Shown here: positions 63,004-64,000 of the stretch, one piece after another
Layout: every line of letters begins with the position of its first letter
Numbering within the stretch: the first letter of the stretch is position 1
NCBI GenBank assembly: GCA_011523385.1
Contig: WTGX01000004.1
Span: 1-64,000 of the forward strand
Length of the DNA: 64,000 nucleotides
Source: Nitrospira sp.
GTDB lineage: Bacteria > Nitrospirota > Nitrospiria > Nitrospirales > UBA8639
Reading direction: 5' to 3'
The notes under the pieces: generated by a model
Databases searched by the model: none
Told to the model about the DNA's origin: nothing
Seen by the model: the letters and a program-made list of their open reading frames with translations, nothing else
Position numbers and translations under genes: made by a program

Positions 63004-63079
63004 GGCGCCGTACCCAAGTGGCTAAGGGAGCAGTCTGCAAAACTGCGATTCAGCGGTTCGATCCCGCTCGGCGCCTCCA
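63004..63079 (+). tRNA. tRNA-Cys (anticodon GCA)
   Basis: A 76-base cloverleaf: acceptor GGCGCCG/CGGCGCC, anticodon loop CTGCAAA with GCA, T-arm AGCGGTTCGATCCCGCT, discriminator U and an encoded CCA. It lies between ispG and hpnH. Confidence 0.96.
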
Positions 63080-63125
63080 TAACCGTTTTATCTCGTAACT
63101 TGAATGGAAAGGCTCCCGGGAACCC

Positions 63126-64000
63126 ATGGCTGTTCCTCTCTCTCAGATGCTGAAGGTCACCAGCTACGTGATCGCGCAGAAACTCAAGGGCGTCGAACGC
63201 TATCCGTTGGTGTTGATGCTGGAGCCGCTCTTTCGATGTAATCTGGCCTGTGCCGGTTGCGGAAAAATCCAATATCCCGAACATGTCCTGGACCGGCGTT
63301 TAACGCCTGAACAATGTTGGGCGGCGGCTGAAGAATGTGGCGCCCCCGTGATCAGCATTCCCGGCGGGGAGCCACTCATTCATCCCGAGATGCCGGAAAT
63401 CGTTCGAGGATTGGTGCGCCGCAAGAAATTCGTGTATTTGTGCACGAATGCGATCCTGTTGGAACGCAAACTGGACGAGTATGAACCCTCCGACCGGTTG
63501 ATTTTCAGTATTCACATGGATGGATTGCGCGAGGAACATGATCTCGCAGTCTGTCGTGACGGGGTCTATGACGTGGCGACCAAAGCGATCAAAAGTGCCT
63601 TGAAAAGAGGATTCCGCGTCACGACCAACACGACCCTGTTCAACGATGCCAATCCGCCACGGGTTAGAGCCTTTTTTGACGAGATGATGGATCTGGGGGT
63701 GGAGGGGATGATGATTTCCCCGGGCTATAGCTACGAAAAGGCGCCTGACCAACATGGTTTTTTGAAGCGTCAGCGGACGCGCCAACTGTTTTCTGACCTG
63801 CTTGGGAAGAGAAAACGTCGCTGGCGATTTAACCAGTCACCGCTGTTCCTGGAATTTCTCATGGGCAAACGTGATTATCAATGTACCCCGTGGGGAAATC
63901 CCACCTATAATATTTTCGGTTGGCAGAAGCCCTGCTACCTCTTGCAGGATGGATACGTGTCGAGTTTCAAGGAATTGCTCGAGACGACGGAGTGGGAACG
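63126..64000 (+). CDS. hpnH: Adenosyl-hopene transferase HpnH (radical SAM), cut by window edge
   Basis: HpnH joins the adenosyl group of SAM to hopene, making the first C35 hopanoid. The 291 residues seen include the radical SAM cluster Cys38, Cys42 and Cys45 in FRCNLACAGCGKIQYPEHVL, SIPGGEPLIHPEM and SIHMDGLREEHDLAVCRDGV. The typical C-terminal NPTYNIFGWQKPCYLLQDGY is also present, so little is missing. Its substrate comes from Shc and its product goes to HpnG, both encoded upstream. Confidence 0.96.
   Translation, partial: MAVPLSQMLKVTSYVIAQKLKGVERYPLVLMLEPLFRCNLACAGCGKIQYPEHVLDRRLTPEQCWAAAEECGAPVISIPGGEPLIHPEMPEIVRGLVRRKKFVYLCTNAILLERKLDEYEPSDRLIFSIHMDGLREEHDLAVCRDGVYDVATKAIKSALKRGFRVTTNTTLFNDANPPRVRAFFDEMMDLGVEGMMISPGYSYEKAPDQHGFLKRQRTRQLFSDLLGKRKRRWRFNQSPLFLEFLMGKRDYQCTPWGNPTYNIFGWQKPCYLLQDGYVSSFKELLETTEWE

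Overview
The window looks like chromosome from a Gram-negative, hopanoid-making bacterium. The outer membrane is implied by a TonB-dependent receptor, a TonB-like protein, a lipoprotein autotransporter, an MlaC-type protein and several lipoproteins. Squalene-hopene cyclase, HpnG and HpnH show hopanoid synthesis. A Nitrospirota-like host is my guess from gene content and order; nothing in the sequence proves it. Most genes read as moderately high G+C with frequent GTG and TTG starts. There is no rRNA gene and no CRISPR array. Two tRNA genes are present.

Layout. 1-2.5 kb (minus strand): a TonB-family protein with two C-terminal domains, then a TonB-dependent receptor cut by the left edge. 2.8-5.5 kb: secA. 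5.8-22.4 kb: a MidA/NDUFAF7-type arginine methyltransferase gene, then a complete complex I operon nuoA-B-CD-E-F-G-H-I-J-K-L-M-N with NuoC and NuoD fused. Short interspersed repeats sit in nearly every gap of this operon; two of them supply stop codons and one encodes the end of NuoM. 22.4-33.9 kb: an accessory island holding five toxin-antitoxin pairs (HicBA, Phd/VapC, Panacea/RelE-like, MazF with a small antitoxin, a second Phd/VapC), gene relics (two copies of a methylase C-terminus, a sulfotransferase tail), a HEPN-like gene followed by a coiled-coil membrane gene with one in-frame stop, and a G+C-rich subtilisin autotransporter.

33.9-43.4 kb: a mixed housekeeping stretch with a cupredoxin-like secreted protein, a HEAT-repeat protein, peptide deformylase, an MsbA-like exporter, a cold-shock protein, a 1-Cys peroxiredoxin, small envelope proteins, a beta-propeller-like FG-GAP protein and an HTH regulator. 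43.4-45.2 kb: an A+T-rich patch of small unknown genes, several membrane-anchored. 45.3-55.7 kb: rpoD, a CAU tRNA, serC-serA, hisZ-dnaB, a TPR lipoprotein and a type IV pilin. 55.9-64 kb: shc, hpnG, an mlaC/hpnM-like gene, dxs, ispG, tRNA-Cys and hpnH (cut by the right edge).

How the parts fit together. MidA-type enzymes dimethylate an arginine in the NuoD-type subunit, and that arginine is present in the NuoCD fusion encoded just downstream. Dxs and IspG make isoprenoid precursors, Shc cyclises squalene, and HpnH and HpnG act in order on the hopene side chain, so the right end is a precursor-to-product hopanoid locus. The island at 22.4-33.9 kb is the part most likely to hold something undescribed; my best candidate is the gene pair at 25.0-27.2 kb.
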